From Fidelibacterota bacterium (GTDB lineage: Bacteria > Fidelibacterota > Fidelibacteria > Fidelibacterales > Fidelibacteraceae), in assembly GCA_016937825.1 (NCBI GenBank), contig JAFGVT010000019.1, positions 1 through 10,012 on the forward strand: a stretch of 10,012 bases of DNA. The letters are read 5' to 3'. Below, piece by piece: positions 1-5,941 of this stretch (position 1 is the stretch's first letter; every line of letters starts with the position of its first letter). The position numbers and the translations under genes are program-made. The notes under the pieces were generated by a model. The model was not told the DNA's origin. It did no database searches and worked only from the letters and a program-made list of their open reading frames with translations.

Positions 1-1
1 C

Positions 2-1525
2 TTCAGCGAGTTCGGCTACCCGACCCACAGCGCCTGGCCGAACATCAGCCTGGAAAAACAGGCCCAGTATATTTCCCGCATGTACCTGAGCTGTCTGACG
101 GACCCGCAGGTAAAAACGGTGATCTGTTACGACCTGAAGAACGACGGGACCAACACCGCGGAAGCGGAACATAATTTCGGGATCCTGGACTTTTATGCAA
201 ATCCAAAACCTTCCTATCATGCGCTGAGACAGCTTGCCGCACGTACGGGCGATGCCCGGCCGGATTCCTCGGGGATCTTCAGCGACCGTTACAGCCTTGT
301 CTTCGGGGACTCTCTGAATATCGTCTGGTCCTACAGTGAAACCCAGACCTGCCGGCAGACGCTCCTGTCCTCCTTCGTCCGCAAGGAAAGTTTTCTGGGA
401 GATACGCTGGCTTACTATATCAGAGACGGCGATCCGGTCACCCTGACGCTCACCGAAAGCCCCGCCTACCTGATATCGCAGGCGGACGAGCCGCAGATCT
501 CGGAGCTTGTCTTTGATCATGAAGACATACTGCTCTATCCCGGGGATACCGTGCAGGCCCTTTTCTCGGCAAAAGCGTCCGGCGCGATCCCGCTTATTCT
601 TTCACCTTCCCTGCTGAACTGGAGCTTGCTCGGGGACTGCGGAACGCTCGGGAACGGCCGTTTTATTGCTTCTGCGAGCGGGACGGGGTGGGTCGTAGCC
701 GAATTTCAGGGGATCCGCGACACCCTGGAGCTGACCGTGATGGAAGATCCCGGCATCTACACCGTGGAATCCTTTGACGATACCGCCGGATTCCGTGTCG
801 AATCGAATGTCCTCCTTCCGCCGGCCACCCATATCGCCCCGGAAACCGACGGCTCGCGCAGCACGCTGGCATTTCACTATGAATTTTCCGGGACCGCCGC
901 CTACGCTTACCTGTTCAAAAAGATCCTCCTGAACCCCTCGGCGGATTCCCTCTTTCTTGATCTGAAAAAGGACAGCAATATTCATGAAATTAAGATCTAC
1001 TGCCGGGATGCGCTTCGCCGCTCCTTCATCCTGACCCTGACGCCGCACCTGTCGGACTGGCAGAATGGCTGGGGAACCCTGGGCGCGCCGATGACGGCCC
1101 TGCAATCCGCGGCGGCGCCTGTGAGCGTTGAGAAATTCTACCTGAAGATCAAACCCGGGGCCGGCGTTCCGACCGATCCCTGCACCGGGACCCTGCTCTT
1201 CGACGATCTTCGGATGACCCGCGGCGTCAGCGTGGAGATTGTTTCGGAACCGTCCCTTCCCCGTTCCCCGTCCCTGTCGCAGAATTATCCCAACCCCTTC
1301 AACGGCCGCTGTACGATCCGCTTTGAACTGCCGGAAGCGTCGCATGTGCGCCTCGACATTTTGGACATTCACGGCACGGTCGTCAGCACCCCGCTGGCGG
1401 AAAGGAAAGCCGCGGGAAGCCACCGCCTGGATCTCGTTCCGGACCGGCTTGCTTCCGGGATCTACATTTACCGTTTGACGACGGACCGGACCTCTGTAAG
1501 TAAAAAATTCTTATTGATCAAGTAG
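2..1525 (+). CDS. Secreted glycoside-hydrolase-like protein with C-terminal type IX sorting domain (5' end missing)
   Basis: The reading frame is open from base 2, so the gene starts left of the window; 507 residues are visible. Residues 1-80 look like the end of a clan GH-A glycoside hydrolase barrel. SEFGYPT (2-8) resembles the strand-7 segment with the nucleophile Glu (E3), and YDLKNDG (43-49) followed by FGILDF (59-64) and PKPSYHAL resembles the end of GH5/GH39-type enzymes. A beta-rich segment (about 91-158), an Ig-like domain (about 168-248) and a jelly-roll, carbohydrate-binding-like domain (about 253-410, ending LLFDDLRM) follow. The last 82 residues start SQNYPNPFN (426-434) and end in KKFLLIK, as in type IX secretion sorting domains. 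The protein is therefore likely exported across the outer membrane or held on the cell surface, acting on polysaccharide. The acid/base Glu and signal peptide would lie upstream. The exact GH family cannot be assigned; the sorting domain is the surest part. The gene ends 4 bases before rsmB. Confidence 0.8.
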   Translation, partial: FSEFGYPTHSAWPNISLEKQAQYISRMYLSCLTDPQVKTVICYDLKNDGTNTAEAEHNFGILDFYANPKPSYHALRQLAARTGDARPDSSGIFSDRYSLVFGDSLNIVWSYSETQTCRQTLLSSFVRKESFLGDTLAYYIRDGDPVTLTLTESPAYLISQADEPQISELVFDHEDILLYPGDTVQALFSAKASGAIPLILSPSLLNWSLLGDCGTLGNGRFIASASGTGWVVAEFQGIRDTLELTVMEDPGIYTVESFDDTAGFRVESNVLLPPATHIAPETDGSRSTLAFHYEFSGTAAYAYLFKKILLNPSADSLFLDLKKDSNIHEIKIYCRDALRRSFILTLTPHLSDWQNGWGTLGAPMTALQSAAAPVSVEKFYLKIKPGAGVPTDPCTGTLLFDDLRMTRGVSVEIVSEPSLPRSPSLSQNYPNPFNGRCTIRFELPEASHVRLDILDIHGTVVSTPLAERKAAGSHRLDLVPDRLASGIYIYRLTTDRTSVSKKFLLIK

Positions 1526-1529
1526 AACG

Positions 1530-2810
1530 ATGAAAAATGCACCTTTATTGTTAAACCATTGCAGCGAACTGTACCGGCAGTGGGAAAAACTGCGCGGCAC
1601 CGGAAAGCCGGCCGACGAAATTCGCCGGGCGTATTTCCGTGAACGGCATTACCTGGGGTCGCGGGACCGGCGTTTCATCGATCTCCTTTTCTACGATATG
1701 ATCCGGAATTTACGCTTGTACGAATGGCAGATCCGCCGTGAGCGTGAGGATATTTCCGGCGCCGTTCCGGCCGCCCTGCTGACGGTGCATGCCTTCCTGC
1801 GCCGTTTCCCGGATGAGGCCGAAACAGCCCGCTACGAGATCGCCGACGATTTGGCGCAGTATGCCTCCGTTCACCGTTACCGGGATATTTACCCCGAAGC
1901 GCCCGAGATCCGCGAATCGATGCCCGATATGGTCTGGGAAAGGATCCGGACGCATTACAGTCCCTCCGAACTGGAAAAATGCCTGACCGCCCTCAATACG
2001 CCGGCGGAGGTGCATCTTCGCGTGAACACGCGGAAAATATCGCCCCCCGAATTCATGCGGTCCTGCAAGGACCTTCCCCTGCGTCCCGGAAATATTTCTC
2101 CCGATGCCCTGCGCATGAACCGGCATACGGATCTGACGCAGCATCCCTTCTTTAAACGGGGCCTGTTCGAGCTTCAGGACGAAAGCAGTCAGCTCGTAGC
2201 CTTTGCCTGCCGTCCGAAGGACGGAGACACCGTGATCGACCTGTGCGCGGGGGCCGGGGGGAAAACCCTGCATCTGGCCGCGCTGCAGGGAGAAAACGGG
2301 GCGCTCATTGCCACGGACATCCATGCCGACCGTCTGGAGAGGCTTGACCGGCGGGCAAAACGGGCGGGCGTACGGGAACGGATCCGGATCCTGCCCCTGG
2401 AGACCGTCCGGCGGCAATACAGGGACCGGGCGGATATTCTGCTCATCGACGCTCCCTGCACGGGTTCCGGGGTCTTCAGACGAAACCCCGACAGCAAATG
2501 GACCCTGAGCGGAGAGATCCTGGCCTTCTGCCTGAACGAACAGGCGAACCTTCTCCGCGAAAACGCCGCATTGGTAAAACCCGGGGGAAAGCTGGTCTAT
2601 GCGACCTGTTCCATTATCCCGGATGAAAACGAGAAACAGATCGAAGCGTTTCTTGCCGATCATTCCGGATTTTCATTGATGTCCGTAAGCGACGAGCTCA
2701 AGTCTTCGGGGATCCCCCTTCCCGGAAGCGGCTCCGGGATGCTGTCCGTTCTGCCGCATCATTACGACAGCGACGGCTTTTTCATTGCCGTGCTGACCCG
2801 CGGCAAATAA
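1530..2810 (+). CDS. rsmB: 16S rRNA m5C967-type methyltransferase (RsmB/Sun family)
   Basis: The product should transfer a methyl group from S-adenosylmethionine to C5 of a cytosine in 16S rRNA (position 967 in E. coli) in the cytoplasm. The N-terminal ~140 residues are helical and NusB-like, with the YLGSRDRRFIDLL signature. ELQDESSQ (214-221) precedes the SAM-binding loop DLCAGAGGKT (237-246). DAPCTGSG (307-314) carries the motif IV cysteine C310. ATCS (358-361) carries C360, which in this family is the nucleophile. Both cysteines are present, so the enzyme should be active. At 426 residues it matches the usual ~430 of RsmB; the NusB-like N-terminus argues against RsmF and other NOL1/NOP2 relatives. 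The ATG at 1530 is the only good start because an in-frame TGA lies at 1515-1517. No clear SD precedes it and the gap to the upstream stop is only 4 bases, so translational coupling to the secreted hydrolase gene is likely, although the two functions are unrelated. Confidence 0.93.
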   Translation: MKNAPLLLNHCSELYRQWEKLRGTGKPADEIRRAYFRERHYLGSRDRRFIDLLFYDMIRNLRLYEWQIRREREDISGAVPAALLTVHAFLRRFPDEAETARYEIADDLAQYASVHRYRDIYPEAPEIRESMPDMVWERIRTHYSPSELEKCLTALNTPAEVHLRVNTRKISPPEFMRSCKDLPLRPGNISPDALRMNRHTDLTQHPFFKRGLFELQDESSQLVAFACRPKDGDTVIDLCAGAGGKTLHLAALQGENGALIATDIHADRLERLDRRAKRAGVRERIRILPLETVRRQYRDRADILLIDAPCTGSGVFRRNPDSKWTLSGEILAFCLNEQANLLRENAALVKPGGKLVYATCSIIPDENEKQIEAFLADHSGFSLMSVSDELKSSGIPLPGSGSGMLSVLPHHYDSDGFFIAVLTRGK

Positions 2811-2821
2811 TTCGCAGAGAC

Positions 2822-2851
2822 AAAAAAGCCCCGGAAACCGGGGCTTTTTTT
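2822..2851. terminator. Strong bidirectional rho-independent terminator between convergent genes
   Basis: A perfect inverted repeat: a run of six A and GCCCCGG (2822-2834), a 3-base AAA loop, then CCGGGGC and a T run (2838-2851). Read on the + strand the hairpin ends in T7 just after rsmB. Read on the - strand it ends in T6 after the secreted protein gene that stops at 2870. It can terminate transcription from both sides. Confidence 0.93.
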
Positions 2852-2869
2852 ATATCTGATCTCGTAAAA

Positions 2870-4057
2870 TTATTTCACAAGCAACATCTTTTGGGTCGAG
2901 GTCTGACCGTTGATCAGGGCACGCAGGAAATAAACGCCGCTGCTCAGATCGTTACAGTCCACATGGAATTCATAGTTTCCCGCCGCATAGACACCGCCGG
3001 CAATATTCCGGACGGCCTGGCCGGCCATGTTGTACAGTCTGATGCTGACATTCTGCGGTTCATAAAGCTCGAAGGGAACGACGAAGCTGGGGTTGAAGGG
3101 GTTGGGATAGGTCTCGCCCAGGGTGTACACGAGATCGTCGCCGACCTGAACGGTACCCAGAAGGATCGTGTTATCGTAAACATCAACGCCTTCGATCTTA
3201 TACAGATAGCTTGTTCCCGGAACAACCCCGGCATCGGAATACTGATATCTGGCTGAGGCTGCATTCAGGGCGATAAGCGAAGGATCGGTCACATAGGATG
3301 CTGCCAGAGTGAAGTTGACGCCGTCTTCCGAGCGGAGAACGTTATAACCCGCCATATCGACCTCGAGGAGTGTCGACCATTTGATCAGGATACTGCTTTT
3401 TTTCCAGCTTGCGGTCAGGCTTTTCAGCTGAACGGAGCCTTCGGGGCCGGGCACAGTGGTGTCAGCAGCAATTTCCACATATTCATAGGCCTCTGAAATA
3501 TCAAGTCCGCCGGAGAAGGTTTCATTGTAGTAGTTGTAGTACAGGTTGTCCTTTCCGGGAATATAGGTCGGGAACAGCACGTTGCCGGTGCCGGGAGCGG
3601 ATGCCGTCAAACGGATATGCAGCAGGTCCGAAGGGGCCAGAGAATCTGCCGACACCTGTTCATAAAATAATTCCATATTGGGAAGCCCTGCGAATATGGC
3701 CTCAAAGGTAATGGCAAAGCAATCGGCAAAGGTGTCATTCGTGTAAATATCATACAGGTTTACCTGGATCTCGGGGTGGCGGATGCCTAAAATGCCGGTA
3801 AGTTCCGCCGTGACATTTCCGTTCATCACAACGGTTTTTCCGAAGATCGCTTCGGGATACTCGACATAGGCCATCCCCGAACCGACGATCTCGCTTCCTT
3901 CCGACAGCCACATCTGCACGTCAAAATCATAGTAGGTTACGCCGTCGGCCTTGACCGTTTGCCCGTTTGAATAAATGAGATGCAATGTTCCCGTAGCAGA
4001 GAATGCCAGGGTAAACGACAGGATCAGCAATGCGGCAATCATTAACATTTTTCTCAT
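2870..4057 (-). CDS. Secreted cohesin-like/FnIII-like protein with type IX sorting domain (paralogue 1)
   Basis: A 395-residue predicted extracellular protein of unknown specific role. Residues 1-20 are a Sec signal peptide: MRKM, then a hydrophobic core, then AFSA. Residues 22-195 form a beta-rich domain with YYDFDVQMW (42-50), AYVEYPEAIFG (63-73) and SDLLHIRL (143-150). It resembles cohesin-like modules common in secreted proteins of FCB-group bacteria. Residues 208-305 look like a fibronectin type III fold (SWKKSSILIKWSTLLEVDMAGYNVLR). Residues 315-395 are the sorting domain, starting ETYPNPFNPSFVVPFEL and ending TQKMLLVK. The start is supported by GGAAAGGGA (4063-4071) five bases upstream. 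It is clearly paralogous along its whole length to the gene at 4249-5550, so a tandem duplication is likely. No catalytic motif is visible; a structural, adhesive or scaffold role at the cell surface is plausible but is inference. Confidence 0.85.
   Translation of the reverse strand: MRKMLMIAALLILSFTLAFSATGTLHLIYSNGQTVKADGVTYYDFDVQMWLSEGSEIVGSGMAYVEYPEAIFGKTVVMNGNVTAELTGILGIRHPEIQVNLYDIYTNDTFADCFAITFEAIFAGLPNMELFYEQVSADSLAPSDLLHIRLTASAPGTGNVLFPTYIPGKDNLYYNYYNETFSGGLDISEAYEYVEIAADTTVPGPEGSVQLKSLTASWKKSSILIKWSTLLEVDMAGYNVLRSEDGVNFTLAASYVTDPSLIALNAASARYQYSDAGVVPGTSYLYKIEGVDVYDNTILLGTVQVGDDLVYTLGETYPNPFNPSFVVPFELYEPQNVSIRLYNMAGQAVRNIAGGVYAAGNYEFHVDCNDLSSGVYFLRALINGQTSTQKMLLVK
3078..3103 (-). repeat. 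26-base direct repeat, copy 1 (codes for the YPNPFNPSFVV segment)
   Basis: These 26 bases are identical to 4457-4482. Both lie in the sorting-domain coding part of the two secreted paralogues. They reflect recent common ancestry or gene conversion between the paralogues combined with strong protein constraint. Confidence 0.8.
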
Positions 4058-4062
4058 TTTTA

Positions 4063-4071
4063 TCCCTTTCC
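4063..4071 (-). promoter_or_regulatory. Ribosome binding site of secreted paralogue 1
   Basis: On the - strand the bases GGAAAGGGA end five bases before the ATG at 4055-4057. The purine-rich match fixes the start at the methionine that opens the signal peptide. Confidence 0.6.
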
Positions 4072-4122
4072 AATTAATAATTTATTATTTATTTAGGCAT
4101 TCTTCATAATGCACGAGATGAA

Positions 4123-4149
4123 AGTATAATATATATTGCTGAAAAGCAA
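4123..4149 (-). promoter_or_regulatory. Possible promoter of secreted paralogue 1
   Basis: In the AT-rich gap upstream of the gene, the - strand shows TTGCTT (4149-4144) and TATACT (4128-4123) separated by 15 bases. The spacing is short for a sigma-70 promoter, so this is tentative. TTGCTTTTCAGCAA (4149-4136) is also a small inverted repeat that overlaps the -35-like element and could be an operator or chance. Confidence 0.25.
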
Positions 4150-4193
4150 CAATTTATCATGTTCAATTAAAAAAATATTTCCATAATAGTTAA

Positions 4194-4218
4194 GACGGCG
4201 CTTCAATGAAGCGCCGTC
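4194..4218 (-). terminator. Hairpin behind secreted paralogue 2, probable terminator or 3' stabiliser
   Basis: GACGGCGCTTC (4194-4204), loop AAT, GAAGCGCCGTC (4208-4218): a perfect 11-base-pair stem lying 30 bases after the stop of the gene that ends at 4249. On the - strand it is followed by TTAACTATTATGG and only later by a T-rich run, so the U tract is weak and delayed. It may terminate inefficiently, giving read-through into paralogue 1, or protect the mRNA 3' end. Confidence 0.55.
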
Positions 4219-4248
4219 CTTCTCTTCTCTTTCTCACGTCTGTTTATC

Positions 4249-5550
4249 TTATTTGACTAACAGCATCTTTTGGGTTGAACTCTCTCCGTTCACGCGGGTC
4301 TTCAGCAGGTAAATTCCGCTGCCGAGATGATCGCAGTTCACCTGGATGTTATAGCTCCCGGCCTGATAGCGCCCGCCGGCGATATCATTGACGACTTTTC
4401 CGCTCATGTCATAGAGCTTGATGTCGATGGTCTGAGCCGAAATGAGCTCAAAGGGCACGACGAAGCTGGGGTTGAAGGGGTTCGGATAGCTGGCGTCCTG
4501 GCTGAAGCTCTCCGTTACGATAACTTTCTTTTTCCCGCCGCCGGGCTTGGATGCGATCTGGACCGTTTCTTCGTGCAGAACGATGGCATTCCCGTAGACG
4601 TCGACGCTCAGAAGCTGATAGGCGTACGTGTTTCCCGAAAGCAGACCGCTGTCCACATAGTCATACGAGACCGCTTCGCTTGAAGTGCCCGCCGCCTGGA
4701 GCGACAGGTCGCTTTCGTATCCCGCGATCTCGACAGGCAGGCCGCCGTTCACCGAGCACTTGATGATAAATCCGGCCATATCGGTTTCGGCGAGGGTTTC
4801 CCATGTAAGGGTAACCGTTGTTTTCTTAAGGCTTGCCTGGAAGGAAGCAAGTTCAATATAACCTTCTTCGTTCACCACGGGGTCTTCGGCCGGGGGTTCG
4901 GGTTCGTTCGCGATCACCTCAACCGGTTCAAAAGCCTCGGAGATCAGCAGTCCGCCGCTGAACAGTTCGCTTTCATAATCATAGTAAAGCATATCGATAC
5001 CGGGAATATAGGCCGGAAAACTCAGAGTCCCCTGGCCGGCCACAGCGGCTTCCATTGTTACATGAAGAAGATCGGAAGGATTTTCCGGATCCGTGGATAC
5101 CGCGGTATAGTAGGATTTGAAGGAAGGAAGGTTCCCGTTGAATGCCGAGGTAAAGGTAACCGCAAAGACATCGCCCCGGGTGTCCGTTACGTTGACAAGG
5201 GAATACAGGTCAATGCCCATGAGCGGGTCGACGCCGGCGAGTATGCCGGTTTTTTCGACGCTAACTTTTCCGTTCAGGACGGTGCTGCTGCCGAAAACCT
5301 CGGTCGGATAGGCCACATAGGCCATGCCGTCGCCGATGACGTCGCTTCCGCCGGACATCCAGACCTGAACATCGAAATCATAGACCGTCTTTTCTTCGGT
5401 ATAGGTCGTGACTCCGTTGGAATACACTAAATTCAGAGTACCGCTTTCGGCAAAGGCAAAGGCCGAAATAACGATCAACGCGAGAACAAGCCAAACTCTC
5501 TTCGTTCCGCTCTTCACGCGTGCTGCCGATGTGTGCTTCTCTCTCAACAT
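4249..5550 (-). CDS. Secreted cohesin-like/FnIII-like protein with type IX sorting domain (paralogue 2)
   Basis: A 433-residue predicted secreted protein. The ATG at 5548-5550 is chosen because AAAGGAG (5557-5563) lies 6 bases upstream. The frame stays open to a TTG at 5622, and in-frame ATGs at 5610, 5601 and 5583 would add a highly charged MRE-rich extension. From this start, residues 1-34 form a signal peptide with a long basic n-region and a core VWLVLALIVISAFAFA. A beta-rich cohesin-like domain spans about 37-213 (VYDFDVQVWMSGG, AYVAYPTEVFG, SDLLHVTM). It is followed by an acidic Pro linker (PEPPAEDP), an FnIII-like domain (about 232-332, TLTWETLAETDMAGF) and a GGGKKK linker. The sorting domain (354-433) contains ASYPNPFNPSFVVPFEL and ends TQKMLLVK. 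It is paralogous to the gene at 2870-4057; the two linkers are the main additions. No enzyme motif is visible; a surface structural or binding role is inferred. Confidence 0.85.
   Translation of the reverse strand: MLREKHTSAARVKSGTKRVWLVLALIVISAFAFAESGTLNLVYSNGVTTYTEEKTVYDFDVQVWMSGGSDVIGDGMAYVAYPTEVFGSSTVLNGKVSVEKTGILAGVDPLMGIDLYSLVNVTDTRGDVFAVTFTSAFNGNLPSFKSYYTAVSTDPENPSDLLHVTMEAAVAGQGTLSFPAYIPGIDMLYYDYESELFSGGLLISEAFEPVEVIANEPEPPAEDPVVNEEGYIELASFQASLKKTTVTLTWETLAETDMAGFIIKCSVNGGLPVEIAGYESDLSLQAAGTSSEAVSYDYVDSGLLSGNTYAYQLLSVDVYGNAIVLHEETVQIASKPGGGKKKVIVTESFSQDASYPNPFNPSFVVPFELISAQTIDIKLYDMSGKVVNDIAGGRYQAGSYNIQVNCDHLGSGIYLLKTRVNGESSTQKMLLVK
4457..4482 (-). repeat. 26-base direct repeat, copy 2 (codes for the YPNPFNPSFVV segment)
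   Basis: Identical to 3078-3103 in the neighbouring paralogue. The shared stretch is far longer than most nucleotide matches between the two genes and could serve as a site of homologous recombination between them. Confidence 0.8.
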
Positions 5551-5556
5551 ATCTCT

Positions 5557-5563
5557 CTCCTTT
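5557..5563 (-). promoter_or_regulatory. Ribosome binding site that decides the start of secreted paralogue 2
   Basis: AAAGGAG on the - strand lies 6 bases before the ATG at 5550-5548. It is the only site in the leader matching a near-consensus SD at good spacing. It supports the shorter protein with a normal signal peptide over the MRE-rich extended forms. Confidence 0.7.
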
Positions 5564-5606
5564 AATTTTCTTCTCTCTCTCATTTCTCTCTTCTCTCTCA
5601 TCTCTC

Positions 5607-5651
5607 TCATCGCAAGGAGCAAGGCTCTCCAACTTCTCTTCTCTCTCTCAT
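5607..5651 (-). CDS. Possible 14-codon upstream ORF in the GA-repeat leader
   Basis: ATG at 5651-5649 opens a short frame encoding MRERREVGEPCSLR and stopping at TGA 5609-5607. The stop overlaps the ATG at 5610-5608 (ATGA), which is in frame with the secreted paralogue. No good SD precedes it; a GAGAGAG run lies upstream but is separated by a pyrimidine patch. It may be a chance product of the repeat or a leader peptide coupled to downstream initiation. Confidence 0.2.
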   Translation of the reverse strand: MRERREVGEPCSLR

Positions 5652-5675
5652 TGAGGAGCGGGTCTCTCTCGTTGC

Positions 5676-5933
5676 CGGGATTAAAATAAAAATTAAAAAG
5701 TTACAAAACAATACCCCCAATGCGTAATTGAGCGAATGTTAAAATATCAGGGGACGGGAAGGGTGTTTTGCGGGCGAAAAGCGAATTTCTTAAGCTATTA
5801 TTGATTCTTCTTTGATGCGATGTTGAATTTGATTTTCAAGTCTGAACAAATCTTCATTATTGGGCGTGAAACTGTATTTTCGGTAAAGTTTATCGTGAAA
5901 AGTTACATTACACGAAAAAAAAACGCCTGAACT
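5676..5933. other. AT-rich intergenic region between secreted paralogue 2 and tryptophanase
   Basis: This stretch is markedly richer in A and T than the flanking genes. It holds the probable promoter for the secreted gene (5683-5711) and, next to tnaA, an A9 run (5915-5923) and an imperfect inverted repeat TCGTG/CACGA (5893-5897 and 5911-5915). On the - strand the frame of tnaA stays open for 47 codons after its stop, to TAA at 5792-5790. No start codon with an SD is visible there, so I do not call a gene. A 22-codon + strand frame from 5738 has no ribosome binding site either. Confidence 0.5.
5683..5711 (-). promoter_or_regulatory. Probable promoter of secreted paralogue 2
   Basis: On the - strand TTGTTT (5711-5706) and TATTTT (5688-5683) are separated by 17 bases in an AT-rich stretch. 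Each hexamer matches 4 of 6 sigma-70 consensus bases. Transcription would begin around 5676, just ahead of the GA-repeat leader. Confidence 0.4.
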
Positions 5934-5941
5934 TTATTCAT
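5915..5941 (-). terminator. Possible weak terminator of tryptophanase
   Basis: On the - strand TGAATAAAGTTCA (5940-5928), with the stop codon in its loop, is followed by GGCG and a run of nine T (5923-5915). The stem is only four base pairs, so the hairpin is weak; the T run is the stronger half of the evidence. Confidence 0.35.

Larger units (their letters stand above)
5551..5670 (-). promoter_or_regulatory. GA-repeat (polypurine) mRNA leader of secreted paralogue 2
   Basis: The - strand leader is almost entirely purine, built from GAGAGA runs. The unit ATGAGAGAG occurs four times, with its ATG at 5651, 5610, 5601 and 5583 (first base, - strand). The last three ATGs are in frame with the main gene. 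The purine runs are broken by two pyrimidine patches containing CTCCT (5659-5655) and CTCCTT (5619-5614). The second is exactly complementary to AAGGAG of the gene's own SD (5562-5557). Such a leader should be largely unstructured and rich in SD-like sites; it could be a translation enhancer, a switch, or slippage-prone simple-sequence DNA. What is seen is the repeat; the regulatory role is inference. Confidence 0.5.

Noticed and set aside
602..1423. A 273-codon - strand frame opposite the hydrolase gene
   Set aside because: It is the mirror of the real + strand gene in GC-rich DNA. Its product is rich in Arg and Gly with no recognisable domain, while the + strand frame has clear motifs.
1710..2663. 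A 317-codon - strand frame opposite rsmB
   Set aside because: The + strand frame contains all methyltransferase motifs; the antisense product has no recognisable motif and is a composition artefact.
4136..4149. Small inverted repeat TTGCT-GAAA-AGCAA in the gap upstream of secreted paralogue 1
   Set aside because: Only five base pairs in AT-rich DNA and no T run; too weak to call as a separate element. It is mentioned with the promoter candidate.
5378..5632. An 84-codon - strand frame beginning in the GA repeat and overlapping secreted paralogue 2
   Set aside because: It is the same GA repeat read in another frame, and its downstream part overlaps the signal-peptide and N-terminal-domain coding region of the real gene.
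5551..5670. CRISPR array in the GA-repeat leader
   Set aside because: The repeats are simple GA runs without regular unit length or unique spacers, and no cas gene is present.
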